Below are positions 15,436 to 21,979 of a DNA stretch of 21,979 bases, one piece after another; positions within the stretch are counted from its first letter, which is position 1, and every line of letters starts with the position of its first letter. The notes under the pieces were generated by a model. That model ran no database searches and was not told where the DNA came from. It worked only from the letters and a program-made list of their open reading frames with translations. The stretch is from JABDII01 sp041576235 (GTDB taxonomy: Bacteria > Gemmatimonadota > Gemmatimonadetes > Gemmatimonadales > GWC2-71-9): assembly GCA_041576235.1 (NCBI GenBank), contig JBFGLJ010000028.1, forward strand, positions 1-21,979, written 5' to 3'. A program made the position numbers and the translations under genes.

Positions 15436-16044
15436 TCAATATTTTCGGATTACGCCGACGACGCTCCCCTGAATCAACACTTCGTTCTCCTGATACCGCA
15501 TCGGGGCCACCTTCGGGTTGGCCGGCTCGAGCCGGATCCATCCGCCCGGTTCCCGAAAGAACTTCTTGACCGTGGCCTCCGAGCCGTTCACCAGGGCGAT
15601 GACCATTTCACCGTTTTCCGCGGTTTGTTTGCCGTGCACGACCACGAAGTCGCCATCGAGAATGTGCTCGTCGATCATCGAATCGCCGCGCACCTGAAGG
15701 GCGTAGTTGGGGCCGCGACGAGGCAGCATCGCGTCAGGAACGGACACGGCTTCCTCGTGCATCAGCGATTCGATGGGTGTGCCGGCGGCGACCCGCCCCA
15801 ACAGCGGGATCTCGGTGGCGGCCGCCGTCCCCCTCGGCGGCAGGACCTCGATCGACCGGCTTTCATTATACTGTCGGGTGATATACCCTTTGCGCTCGAG
15901 GTTCGAGAGGTGTTCGTGGACCGTGGCCAATGACTGAAACCCGAACCGCTGAGCAATCTCTTCGAAACTGGGCGCGTAGCCGCGATCGGCGATGTAGCCT
16001 TGGATGAAGGTGAGGATTTCGCGTTGCCGGCGCGTGAGCGACAT
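15436..16044 (-). CDS. lexA: LexA repressor (SOS regulator)
   Basis: LexA represses DNA-damage genes until RecA filaments trigger its self-cleavage. The 202-residue product has family length: an N-terminal winged helix-turn-helix (about 1-65, with SFEEIAQRFGFQSLATVHEHL as the recognition region), a cleavage site Ala87-Gly88 in RVAAGTP, and the Ser122/Lys160 dyad in RGDSMID and ATVKKFF. All elements for autocleavage are intact. The ATG at 16044 gives the normal MSLTRRQREIL N-terminus. It is transcribed alone, ends at a clear terminator, and is divergent from the HEAT gene. The direct repeats upstream may be its own operator. Confidence 0.97.
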   Translation of the reverse strand: MSLTRRQREILTFIQGYIADRGYAPSFEEIAQRFGFQSLATVHEHLSNLERKGYITRQYNESRSIEVLPPRGTAAATEIPLLGRVAAGTPIESLMHEEAVSVPDAMLPRRGPNYALQVRGDSMIDEHILDGDFVVVHGKQTAENGEMVIALVNGSEATVKKFFREPGGWIRLEPANPKVAPMRYQENEVLIQGSVVGVIRKY

Positions 16045-16277
16045 GGGCGACCCCGGGTGGAGGACCAGAATACCGAAAAGAAACCGAATAAGAACTTACC
16101 CGAAAAGTCACCGAAGGGCAAGAGGGATCTTCCGCCGCCGGCGCCGACGAACGAGGGGCGCAGTGGCCGTAGAAGTCGAGTTGACATAAGTTTGACTATT
16201 CTCCGCCACGACCCGAGGTTGGCGGGCTCTCCCGGCCCACGACTCCAGATCTTAGGGAACTCCCAGGTCGCCTCTAC
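16045..16277. promoter_or_regulatory. Divergent intergenic region between lexA and the HEAT/HD-GYP cluster
   Basis: This is the largest non-coding stretch of the window. Toward lexA it has a TATTCT (16072-16067, minus) as a possible -10, placed about 23 nt before the start codon. Toward the plus-strand cluster it has TTGACA (16181-16186), a second TTGACT exactly 11 bp later (16192-16197) and an overlapping TATTCT (16197-16202). No -35/-10 pair with ideal spacing was found on either strand, so the promoters are not firmly placed. The segment also holds the CCGAA repeat element listed separately. No small gene or structured RNA was seen. Confidence 0.5.
16072..16117. promoter_or_regulatory. Duplicated direct-repeat element, candidate LexA operator
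   Basis: Four CCGAA copies on the plus strand start at 16073, 16084, 16100 and 16111, so the spacings are 11, 16 and 11 bp. They form two copies of CCGAAAAGnnACCGAA, 27 bp apart. Overlapping them, the minus strand reads GTTC-N7-GTTT at 16095-16081, close to the GTTC-N7-GTTC direct-repeat LexA box known from alphaproteobacteria and some other phyla, which also has 11-bp phasing. The first copy abuts a possible lexA -10 element, where binding would block transcription. Autoregulation by LexA is inferred, not shown. Confidence 0.42.
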
Positions 16278-17978
16278 GTGAATGAAGACGCGTTGACGAT
16301 CGGAGCGGACTCGGGCTTCATCCTGCCCGATACACAAGTCCAGGAGCTCCTGCGCACGCTGGTGAAAGGCCAGCGGGCGTTTCAGATGTACCTCCCGAAC
16401 AACCCGGTGTACCACCGTGCGGTCGAGAACGTCCAGGCTGCGTTCCGTCCCATCTGGGCTGCCACCAACGAACTCGTGTTGACCATCGCGGAGACCGACT
16501 TCGTCTGGGAAGAGATCGTGGTCTATCAGGAGCTGAGCAAGAACGACAGCCTCGCCTGGCAGCTGTACAAAGACGGCATGCGCCTGTTGACCTTGCGTCC
16601 AGGCATCGAGCAGGAGGAGATCATTCGCTTTCTGCAAACCGTGAACCAGGTGAAGCTCCTGCCGCCGGATGCCGCCGATGACCTGCGCACCATCCTCTGG
16701 GAACAGGAATACGAATGCCTGACCTACCGCTTCACCGACCTCCTCGAGGGGCTGGAGGGGCTCGAGCCGACAGGGGAAGGCACGCCGACGGCAGACCCGG
16801 AGGTGCTCAAGGAGGAGATCCAGCAGGATGTGCAAGAGGGCGCGGCGGAGGATGCCCCGCCTCGTCCTGGGATCGTGGACCTCGACGAATTCGATTCGAC
16901 GCCCTACTTCCTCGACGAGCGGGAGACCGAGTTCGTCCGACAGGAGATTGAGCGGGAGTACACCAGAGATTTGCGCGCGAGCGCGTTCAACGCCCTCTTC
17001 GATCTCTTCGAGTTGCAGGAATCCGAGGCCGTCCGTACCGAGATTCTGGGGATCCTCGAGGCCCTCTTCCCCAACCTGCTGAGCGCCAATGAGTTCAAGG
17101 TGGTTGGGGGAATCCTCCGCGAGACACGGCTCTTGGCGGAGCGCGCCGGGGACGGCTTTCGCGAGCGGCTGGCCGCCTTCGATGCCCAACTCAGCGCACC
17201 AGGTGTGGTCGCGCAGTTGCTCCAGTCCCTGGATGAATCGGTGAGCGATCCCAGTGAGGGAGGCGTCGGAGAGCTGCTGGCGGAGCTCCAGCCGGCCGCC
17301 CTGGAAACGCTTCTCGAGTGGCTACCCAACCTCAACCGCAGCGCCGTGCGCACGCTCGTGGCCGGCACGGCCGACCGGATCGCAGAGCGTCACCCGCAGG
17401 AGGTCCTGCGGCTCCTGCAGGGCCAGAATGGCGATTCCCTGACGAGCGCTATTGCGCTCGCGGGTCGCCTCCAGCTCGAGCCGGCCATACCGGGGCTTCG
17501 GGCGGCGTTGGGGCACGGCGACGCGGCGGTCCGCGCCGGGGCCGTTGAAGCCCTGGGCGCGATCGGCAGTCCAGGCGCCATGAAGGAACTCACCCCTGCG
17601 CTTAAGGACAAAGACCGATCCGTACGCATGGCCGCAGTCAAGCTCGTGGGGGAGCGCGGATATAAGGGCGCGCTGGCCGACATCGAAGCCGTGGTGCTGG
17701 CCCGACGCCACCGCGGGGTCGACTTCAACGAAAAACGCGCCTTCTTCGAGGCCTTCGGGGCTATCGCGGGGCCCGCCGGGTTCAAGCCGCTGAGCACCAT
17801 GCTCCGAGCCCGGGGGATCATTCGGCGCAAACGCAGCAGTGAGATTCGGATGTGCGCGGCGCTCGGGCTCGGGCGTATCGGGACACCGGAGGCGCGTCAG
17901 CTGCTCCAACGGATGGCCGGCGACCGCGACCGCCAGGTCAAAAACGCAATCGCCGCAGCGCTCCGGGCCGCGAGCTGA
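16278..17978 (+). CDS. HEAT-repeat protein with an N-terminal module shared with the HD-GYP partner
   Basis: The 566-residue cytosolic protein (no signal or membrane segment) has no enzyme motif. Its N-terminal module (about 20-125) contains LVKGQRAFQMYLPNNPVYHRA (split around residues 28-48) and resembles the start of the next gene's product. An acidic linker (about 155-215) follows, then a helical region and clear HEAT repeats at about 390-470 (PAIPGLRAALGHGDAAVRAGA, and KELTPALKDKDRSVRMAAVKL nearby) and about 520-566. HEAT repeats are protein-protein scaffolds. The GTG at 16278 is the first available start and lacks a strong SD; no ATG lies before the N-terminal module. Its stop overlaps the HD-GYP start by one base (TGATG), implying co-translation and likely a physical partnership. 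Its exact function is unknown. Confidence 0.88.
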   Translation: MNEDALTIGADSGFILPDTQVQELLRTLVKGQRAFQMYLPNNPVYHRAVENVQAAFRPIWAATNELVLTIAETDFVWEEIVVYQELSKNDSLAWQLYKDGMRLLTLRPGIEQEEIIRFLQTVNQVKLLPPDAADDLRTILWEQEYECLTYRFTDLLEGLEGLEPTGEGTPTADPEVLKEEIQQDVQEGAAEDAPPRPGIVDLDEFDSTPYFLDERETEFVRQEIEREYTRDLRASAFNALFDLFELQESEAVRTEILGILEALFPNLLSANEFKVVGGILRETRLLAERAGDGFRERLAAFDAQLSAPGVVAQLLQSLDESVSDPSEGGVGELLAELQPAALETLLEWLPNLNRSAVRTLVAGTADRIAERHPQEVLRLLQGQNGDSLTSAIALAGRLQLEPAIPGLRAALGHGDAAVRAGAVEALGAIGSPGAMKELTPALKDKDRSVRMAAVKLVGERGYKGALADIEAVVLARRHRGVDFNEKRAFFEAFGAIAGPAGFKPLSTMLRARGIIRRKRSSEIRMCAALGLGRIGTPEARQLLQRMAGDRDRQVKNAIAAALRAAS

Positions 17979-19471
17979 TGACGACACACCAACCCCCGGT
18001 CGGCAGCGATGCCGGGAGGCACGATGACCAAGGCCCCGGCTCGGGCGCCAGCGAAGGGTTCCTGAGGCAAGCTGGGCGGGGGATGCTGGTCAGCCTCTAT
18101 ACCGCCCTCAGAAGTCTCAAGCTCTATCCCGTCGAAAACGCCACGGTCCAAAAGGCGCTCGACGACCTCCTGACGGCCACCAATGGGCTGCTGGCGCGCG
18201 AGGAGGAAATCGAGATCCGCATGGCGGGCGATTTCTTGTTCATCAACGGGACCCGTCTCCGGTTGGAGCTCGATAACTATGCCTCATTCAGCCAGATTCT
18301 GTCCCTGCTTCGGATATTTGAGATCGGCACCGTGTGGGTGCGGCGTGGCGTTGAGCGTCGCGAATGGCAGGTCTTTCTGAGCGTGATGCTCGGGCTGGCC
18401 GCCAGGGAGGACGCAACCAACCTCCTGGCGGAGCTCGTCCAGCGGGCCCACGCTGGGGGCGTCCGGGCGATCGAGGTCGAGCCCCGGAGCGACGCCCATG
18501 AAATGGACGAGCAGGAACTGGCGCGCGAAGTCGCCAAGCGCACGTACTCGCACGGGGTCGCCGTCACCAAGGACGTGGTCAACAGTGTGCGACTCGGCCG
18601 CGCGGCGAGCCTCAAGAAGGTCAAACGCGCGGTGCAAATGATGGTCGACCAGGTGCTGACCAACGAGACGTCACTGCTGGGCCTGACCACGTTGCGCGAC
18701 TACGACGAGTACACCTTCACCCATTCCGTCAACGTGTGCATCTTCTCCATTGCGCTCGGACGGAAGCTCGGCCTGACCAAACACCAGCTCTACGATCTCG
18801 GCCTCGCCGCCCTCATGCACGATGTGGGCAAGGCTCGGGTCCCCATCGAGATCATCAACAAGGCCGGGGGTCTGGACGACCATGAATGGCGCGCGATTCA
18901 GGAGCATCCATGGCAAGGCGCGCTGACCCTCTTCGAGCTGCGGGCCTACGAGGAGACGCCGTACCGGTCGATCCTGGTGGCGTACGAACACCACATGAAG
19001 AAGGACCTGACCGGCTATCCCAAGTCCCTGCGCGCCCGTGACCTCTGCCTCTATTCAAAAGTGGTCTCCGTGGCGGATGGGTTCGACGCGGCGACGACCC
19101 GGCGGAGTTACCAGACGGTGCCGATCGAACCGGATCAGGTGCTCAAAGAGATGTGGGACAATCCGCGCCGGGGGTACGAAAAGGTGCTCGTCAAGGCACT
19201 GATCAATCTGCTCGGCATCTATCCCGTCGGAACCTGCGTCATCCTCGATACCCTGGAAGTGGCCATCGTCGCCCAGCCGCATTCCGATGCGGCCTACTTG
19301 AACCGGCCCGGGGTGCGTCTGGTCATCAACGAAGAGGGCGGCGCCGTGCCCCCGCCCGGCATCCTGGTCGATCTCGCCGAGCGCACGGCGGACGGCGCCT
19401 TCCGGCGATCGATCGTGAAGGTCACCAACCCGGACCGCTATGGCATCACCGTTGGTGACTACTTCGTCTGA
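17978..19471 (+). CDS. HD-GYP domain protein, putative cyclic-dinucleotide phosphodiesterase
   Basis: The 497-residue protein probably hydrolyses cyclic di-GMP or a related dinucleotide. Its N-terminal module (about 33-138, with ALRSLKLYPVENATVQKAL) resembles that of the HEAT protein. The HD-GYP domain spans about 235-400: His249, His281-Asp282 with Lys285 (HDVGKARVP), His310, the His338-His339 pair, Gly346-Tyr347-Pro348, and Asp367/Asp370 in VADGFDAATTRRSY. The usual HHE and DGTGYP are here HHM and DLTGYP, so activity should be tested rather than assumed. The C-terminal part (about 410-497) is a beta-rich extension often seen after such domains (GTCVILDTLEVAIVAQP). The ATG at 17978 is set by the TGATG overlap with the HEAT gene; longer forms only read through that gene. 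Confidence 0.92.
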   Translation: MTTHQPPVGSDAGRHDDQGPGSGASEGFLRQAGRGMLVSLYTALRSLKLYPVENATVQKALDDLLTATNGLLAREEEIEIRMAGDFLFINGTRLRLELDNYASFSQILSLLRIFEIGTVWVRRGVERREWQVFLSVMLGLAAREDATNLLAELVQRAHAGGVRAIEVEPRSDAHEMDEQELAREVAKRTYSHGVAVTKDVVNSVRLGRAASLKKVKRAVQMMVDQVLTNETSLLGLTTLRDYDEYTFTHSVNVCIFSIALGRKLGLTKHQLYDLGLAALMHDVGKARVPIEIINKAGGLDDHEWRAIQEHPWQGALTLFELRAYEETPYRSILVAYEHHMKKDLTGYPKSLRARDLCLYSKVVSVADGFDAATTRRSYQTVPIEPDQVLKEMWDNPRRGYEKVLVKALINLLGIYPVGTCVILDTLEVAIVAQPHSDAAYLNRPGVRLVINEEGGAVPPPGILVDLAERTADGAFRRSIVKVTNPDRYGITVGDYFV

Positions 19472-19503
19472 CCCCTCGCCCCCGATCCCGAGCGGGACCA
19501 CCA

Positions 19504-19521
19504 CCCGCCGTCCTCGGCGGG
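19504..19521 (+). other. Hairpin just before the chemoreceptor-like gene
   Basis: A perfect 7-bp stem CCCGCCG/CGGCGGG with a TCCT loop ends 4 nt before the ATG at 19526, and its 3' arm holds the only SD-like G-rich sequence. A second small hairpin (TCCC/GGGA, 19486-19497) lies just upstream. There is no T-run, so it is not a terminator; it could mask the ribosome site. In GC-rich DNA such stems also arise by chance. Confidence 0.35.
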
Positions 19522-19525
19522 GACC

Positions 19526-21607
19526 ATGACCATCCCGCTGCCGAGAATCCTACGGCTCTACGCGCGGACGCTCATGGTGGTTGGCGGGGGCATCCTCGTG
19601 GCATCGGTTGTGACGGACGGGGCTTGGCTCCGGCACTGGCAGGCGACCCTGCTCCTGACGGCCGCGGTTGCGGGCCTTCGAGCCGCCCCCGTTCGGCTGA
19701 GCAAGTACTCCTATCTGACGCAGAGCGCGATCGCCGTGCTATCCGGAGCGGTCCTTGCGGGGGCGAGCCCGGTGGTGGTTGCGCTCGCCGTCGGGGTGGT
19801 CGGCGCCGATGGCGTGTGGCTCCGCAAGCCGTTGCGCGCTGCGCTCATCAATGCCGGGCGAGAGATCATCGGATTTGCCGTGGCGTACGGCGCGTTCGCC
19901 GGAGTCTGGCGCCTGAGCGGCGTGCCCGGTCTGTCATTGGATCTCCTTCCCGCAGCGTTCACCCTGGCCGGGATGTACTTCTTCTCGTCCAAGGCGCTGT
20001 TCTACTTCACCCTCTTGATTCGGAACAAGCTCGAAAGCGAAGAACGGCTCCTCATCTTGCGCTACGAGGTGGTCTCGTACGTTCTCACCCTCTTGGCCAC
20101 CACCACCGTCGTTGGTGCCTTCGCGGCCCTCGACCGACTCGGCTGGGTGGCGGTGCTGCTGGTGTTGGGCGTCGTGGGCCTGTTGACCAAGCGCATCGTG
20201 GAAGAGGCCATTGCCGCCGAAGACCTCAACAAGGTGCACCTCATGGAAACGGCGGTGGCCAGTCACATCAACCTCCTCGATTCGTTCGGGCAGATCGAGC
20301 GCCTGGCCGATCGGCTCCTCGACTGGGGGGACCTGCGTATCTATCGGGTCCAGAACGGAGAGGCCGCGCTGGCCTATCGGGGCGACCGGGGCCGCCCGAA
20401 TCGCCCCGAGCCGCCCGAGGAGGCGCGCGCGCTGCGCGGCCAAGCGATGCGCGAGGGCCGCATGGTCGTGGTCCAGGATACCCGGAAGGACCCCCGGATC
20501 CGCCACCCAGATCCTGCGGTGCAGTGCATGGTGTTCCTGCCGCTTCGGTTTGGTGAGCAGATCGTCGGAACGCTGGAACTCGAGCACCACAAGCGGCACG
20601 CCTACCGGCCCCGCGATGTGGCCGCCATGAATACGCTTGCCACCCAGGTCGCAACAGCCATGCACATTGCGGAACTGCGCCGTCCATTGGTCTCAACCGT
20701 TCAGCAGATCGGGAACCAGATCCGCGCCCTGGCTCGGATCACCGAATCCTTGCGGACCTCAGCCGGCGCGTTGGCCAATGTTGCGTCCACGATCCGCACG
20801 GGGATTTCCGAAGAAGAGGCGTTCGTGGCCGCGGGGCTGGCGTCCACCAGCCGGCTCTCGGAGGCATCGGCTCAAGTCGCGACGGAAGGGGCCAAGGCAT
20901 CCGAGGCCAGCCGAGCGGCTGCCGCGGTGGCGACGCGGAATCGTGAGGCCATTCGGGACGCCATCGAACGCTTGGTGCAACTCAACGGATTCGTCAGCGA
21001 GAGCTCGCGTCAAGTCGCCGAGTTAGGCGGGGTCACGCGCCGCATCACACAGTTCATTGGCTCGATCCGGGAGATCGCCGACGTGACCAACTTGATTTCG
21101 CTCAACGCCGCGATCGAGGCCGCGCGGGCCGGATCCGAGGGCAAGGGATTCGCCGTTGTCGCCGAAGAAGTGCGCAATCTCGCCGCCCAGAGCGCGGATG
21201 CCGCGCGCGAGTCCGCCACCCTTCTGAGTGCGATCTCGGCGCAGGTGACCGATATTTCCGACCAAATGAGACGCGGCCAAGCGGTGGTGGCCGGCGTGGA
21301 ACAATTGAGTGCGGACGCCGCGGTGGCTCTGGAAGAGATCGTGGGTTCCACCGAGGAAGCCGGGGGCCACGCCCGCCGCATCGCTACGACAGCGGCCGCA
21401 CAGGAGTCGTCATTCGAAGAACTGAAACGGCAGATCGAACGTCTCGCCCAAGTCTCGCGAAAGACGGGTGCCCAAACCGAAGCCCTGTCGGTCCAAGCGG
21501 CTAACGCGTCGCGCGGGCAAGTCGATCTCGAGCGCGCGATTGCCGAACTCCAGGAGGTGGCAACCCATCTGCAAGCCATTACGCGCCATTTTGAAGTCGA
21601 ACGCTGA
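19526..21607 (+). CDS. Multi-pass membrane GAF/methyl-accepting chemotaxis-type signalling protein
   Basis: The 693-residue protein starts with about seven hydrophobic segments (about 15-30, 38-55, 64-99, 111-130, 140-166, 182-203, 205-222), followed by a cytosolic GAF domain (about 238-385) and an MCP signalling coiled coil (about 390-690). The hairpin tip is clear: TNLISLNAAIEAARAG and KGFAVVAEEVRNLA at about 518-555, the region that contacts CheA/CheW. There is no periplasmic ligand domain, no evident HAMP and no C-terminal NWETF-like tether (it ends HFEVER), so input is likely through the membrane block or a GAF ligand. The ATG at 19526 follows a 54-nt gap after the HD-GYP gene. No che genes are in the window, so the output path is unknown; it could signal to CheA elsewhere or act as a scaffold. 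Confidence 0.92.
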   Translation: MTIPLPRILRLYARTLMVVGGGILVASVVTDGAWLRHWQATLLLTAAVAGLRAAPVRLSKYSYLTQSAIAVLSGAVLAGASPVVVALAVGVVGADGVWLRKPLRAALINAGREIIGFAVAYGAFAGVWRLSGVPGLSLDLLPAAFTLAGMYFFSSKALFYFTLLIRNKLESEERLLILRYEVVSYVLTLLATTTVVGAFAALDRLGWVAVLLVLGVVGLLTKRIVEEAIAAEDLNKVHLMETAVASHINLLDSFGQIERLADRLLDWGDLRIYRVQNGEAALAYRGDRGRPNRPEPPEEARALRGQAMREGRMVVVQDTRKDPRIRHPDPAVQCMVFLPLRFGEQIVGTLELEHHKRHAYRPRDVAAMNTLATQVATAMHIAELRRPLVSTVQQIGNQIRALARITESLRTSAGALANVASTIRTGISEEEAFVAAGLASTSRLSEASAQVATEGAKASEASRAAAAVATRNREAIRDAIERLVQLNGFVSESSRQVAELGGVTRRITQFIGSIREIADVTNLISLNAAIEAARAGSEGKGFAVVAEEVRNLAAQSADAARESATLLSAISAQVTDISDQMRRGQAVVAGVEQLSADAAVALEEIVGSTEEAGGHARRIATTAAAQESSFEELKRQIERLAQVSRKTGAQTEALSVQAANASRGQVDLERAIAELQEVATHLQAITRHFEVER

Positions 21608-21979
21608 CCGCCGCTCCGTTCGCGGGCCAGAGCGGGTCTATGTGGCCCTGGGCAGCAATCTCGGCGACCGTGCCGCATATTTGGCGGGCGCCCGCGTCGC
21701 CCTCGGCCAGATTCCCGAGTCGCGGGTGGTCGCCGTCTCAACCGTTGAGGAAACCCGTGCCCTGGGCCCTGACCAGCCGCCGTACCTCAATCAGATGATC
21801 CACATGGAAACGGCCCTCTCACCCCGTGAGTTGCTCGCCGCGTGCCGCGCCATCGAGGAGACTGGTGGACGCGTCCGCGGCCGGCGTTGGGGCCCGCGCA
21901 CGCTCGATCTGGATCTCGTGCGATTCGGCACCCGAACCATCGACGACCCTGACCTGGTGATTCCGCATCCGGAACTTCC
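21591..21979 (+). CDS. folK: HPPK: 2-amino-4-hydroxy-6-hydroxymethyldihydropteridine pyrophosphokinase (partial)
   Basis: FolK transfers pyrophosphate from ATP to the pterin alcohol in folate synthesis. The visible part reads VYVALGSNLGDR at the N-terminus, then YLNQMIHMETALSPRELL, and the family signature RRWGPRTLDLDLVRFG, followed by VIPHPEL at the window edge. Most of the about 160-residue domain is present and the 3' end is cut. The start is uncertain: no ATG lies upstream in frame; a TTG at 21591 inside the end of the chemoreceptor-like gene gives a plausible 15-residue lead and a 17-nt overlap, while a GTG at 21642 would remove part of the first strand. Folate and purine synthesis meet in one-carbon chemistry, but this gene is on the other strand and not in the pur operon. 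Confidence 0.93.
   Translation, partial: MKSNADRRSVRGPERVYVALGSNLGDRAAYLAGARVALGQIPESRVVAVSTVEETRALGPDQPPYLNQMIHMETALSPRELLAACRAIEETGGRVRGRRWGPRTLDLDLVRFGTRTIDDPDLVIPHPEL

Noticed and set aside
16181..16209. Canonical sigma70 promoter starting with TTGACA
   Set aside because: No acceptable -10 lies 16 to 18 bp downstream (the position reads CGCCAC); kept only as a repeat element.
16045..16277. Small RNA or riboswitch in the divergent region
   Set aside because: No purine-riboswitch-like core, no stable multi-stem fold and no terminator were seen; simple promoter and operator DNA explains it better.
15762..17189. A 475-codon open frame on the minus strand across lexA and the HEAT gene
   Set aside because: It overlaps lexA in another frame and runs opposite the HEAT gene; its composition has no family pattern, whereas both overlapped genes do.
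17852..17977. N-terminal extension of the HD-GYP protein by 42 residues
   Set aside because: It overlaps the end of the HEAT gene and is Arg/Pro rich; the TGATG junction at 17976-17980 marks the start.
1..21979. CRISPR arrays, insertion sequences, tRNA genes or phage attachment sites
   Set aside because: No regularly spaced long repeats, transposase motifs, terminal inverted repeats or tRNA-like cloverleaf were found by reading both strands.

Overview
The window is high-GC bacterial DNA, densely packed with genes. No rRNA, tRNA, insertion sequence, CRISPR or phage gene was seen. Gene order and protein flavour suggest an uncultured or little-studied Gemmatimonadota-like lineage. The clues are pur genes interleaved with psd/pssA, a PurB of the eukaryote-like subgroup, a LexA whose candidate operator is built of direct repeats, and HEAT-repeat and HD-GYP partner proteins. 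This placement is inference; Acidobacteriota or another high-GC phylum cannot be excluded.

Layout. Positions 15318 down to 1 (minus strand) form one long, compact gene train: truA, an HtrA/DegP-like protease, purB, purC, psd, pssA, purS, purQ, a small BamE-like exported protein, a small TFIIB-type zinc-ribbon protein, purL, purF, ppdK, a GNAT acetyltransferase, purE, and the first bases of a further gene (possibly purK). Ten of the junctions are stop/start overlaps of 4 or 1 nt, so the train is probably one operon with translational coupling. Upstream of it, still on the minus strand, lexA has its own intrinsic terminator (15382-15405). A 233-nt divergent intergenic region (16045-16277) carries a duplicated direct-repeat element that may be the LexA operator.

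From 16278 rightwards (plus strand) lies a signalling cluster: a HEAT-repeat protein, an HD-GYP phosphodiesterase whose start codon overlaps the HEAT stop, and a multi-pass membrane GAF/methyl-accepting chemotaxis-type protein. It is followed by the 5' part of folK, cut by the window end.

Function. The operon encodes PurF (first committed step of IMP synthesis), the three-part FGAM synthase PurL/PurQ/PurS, PurE, PurC and PurB. PurD, PurN/PurT, PurM, PurK and PurH are absent from the window. It also includes the phosphatidylserine synthase/decarboxylase pair for phosphatidylethanolamine, and PPDK, which could link the pyrophosphate released by PurF to adenylate and pyruvate/PEP metabolism. The HEAT and HD-GYP proteins appear to share a homologous N-terminal module of about 105 residues, so with the chemoreceptor-like protein they may form a little-described signalling unit.
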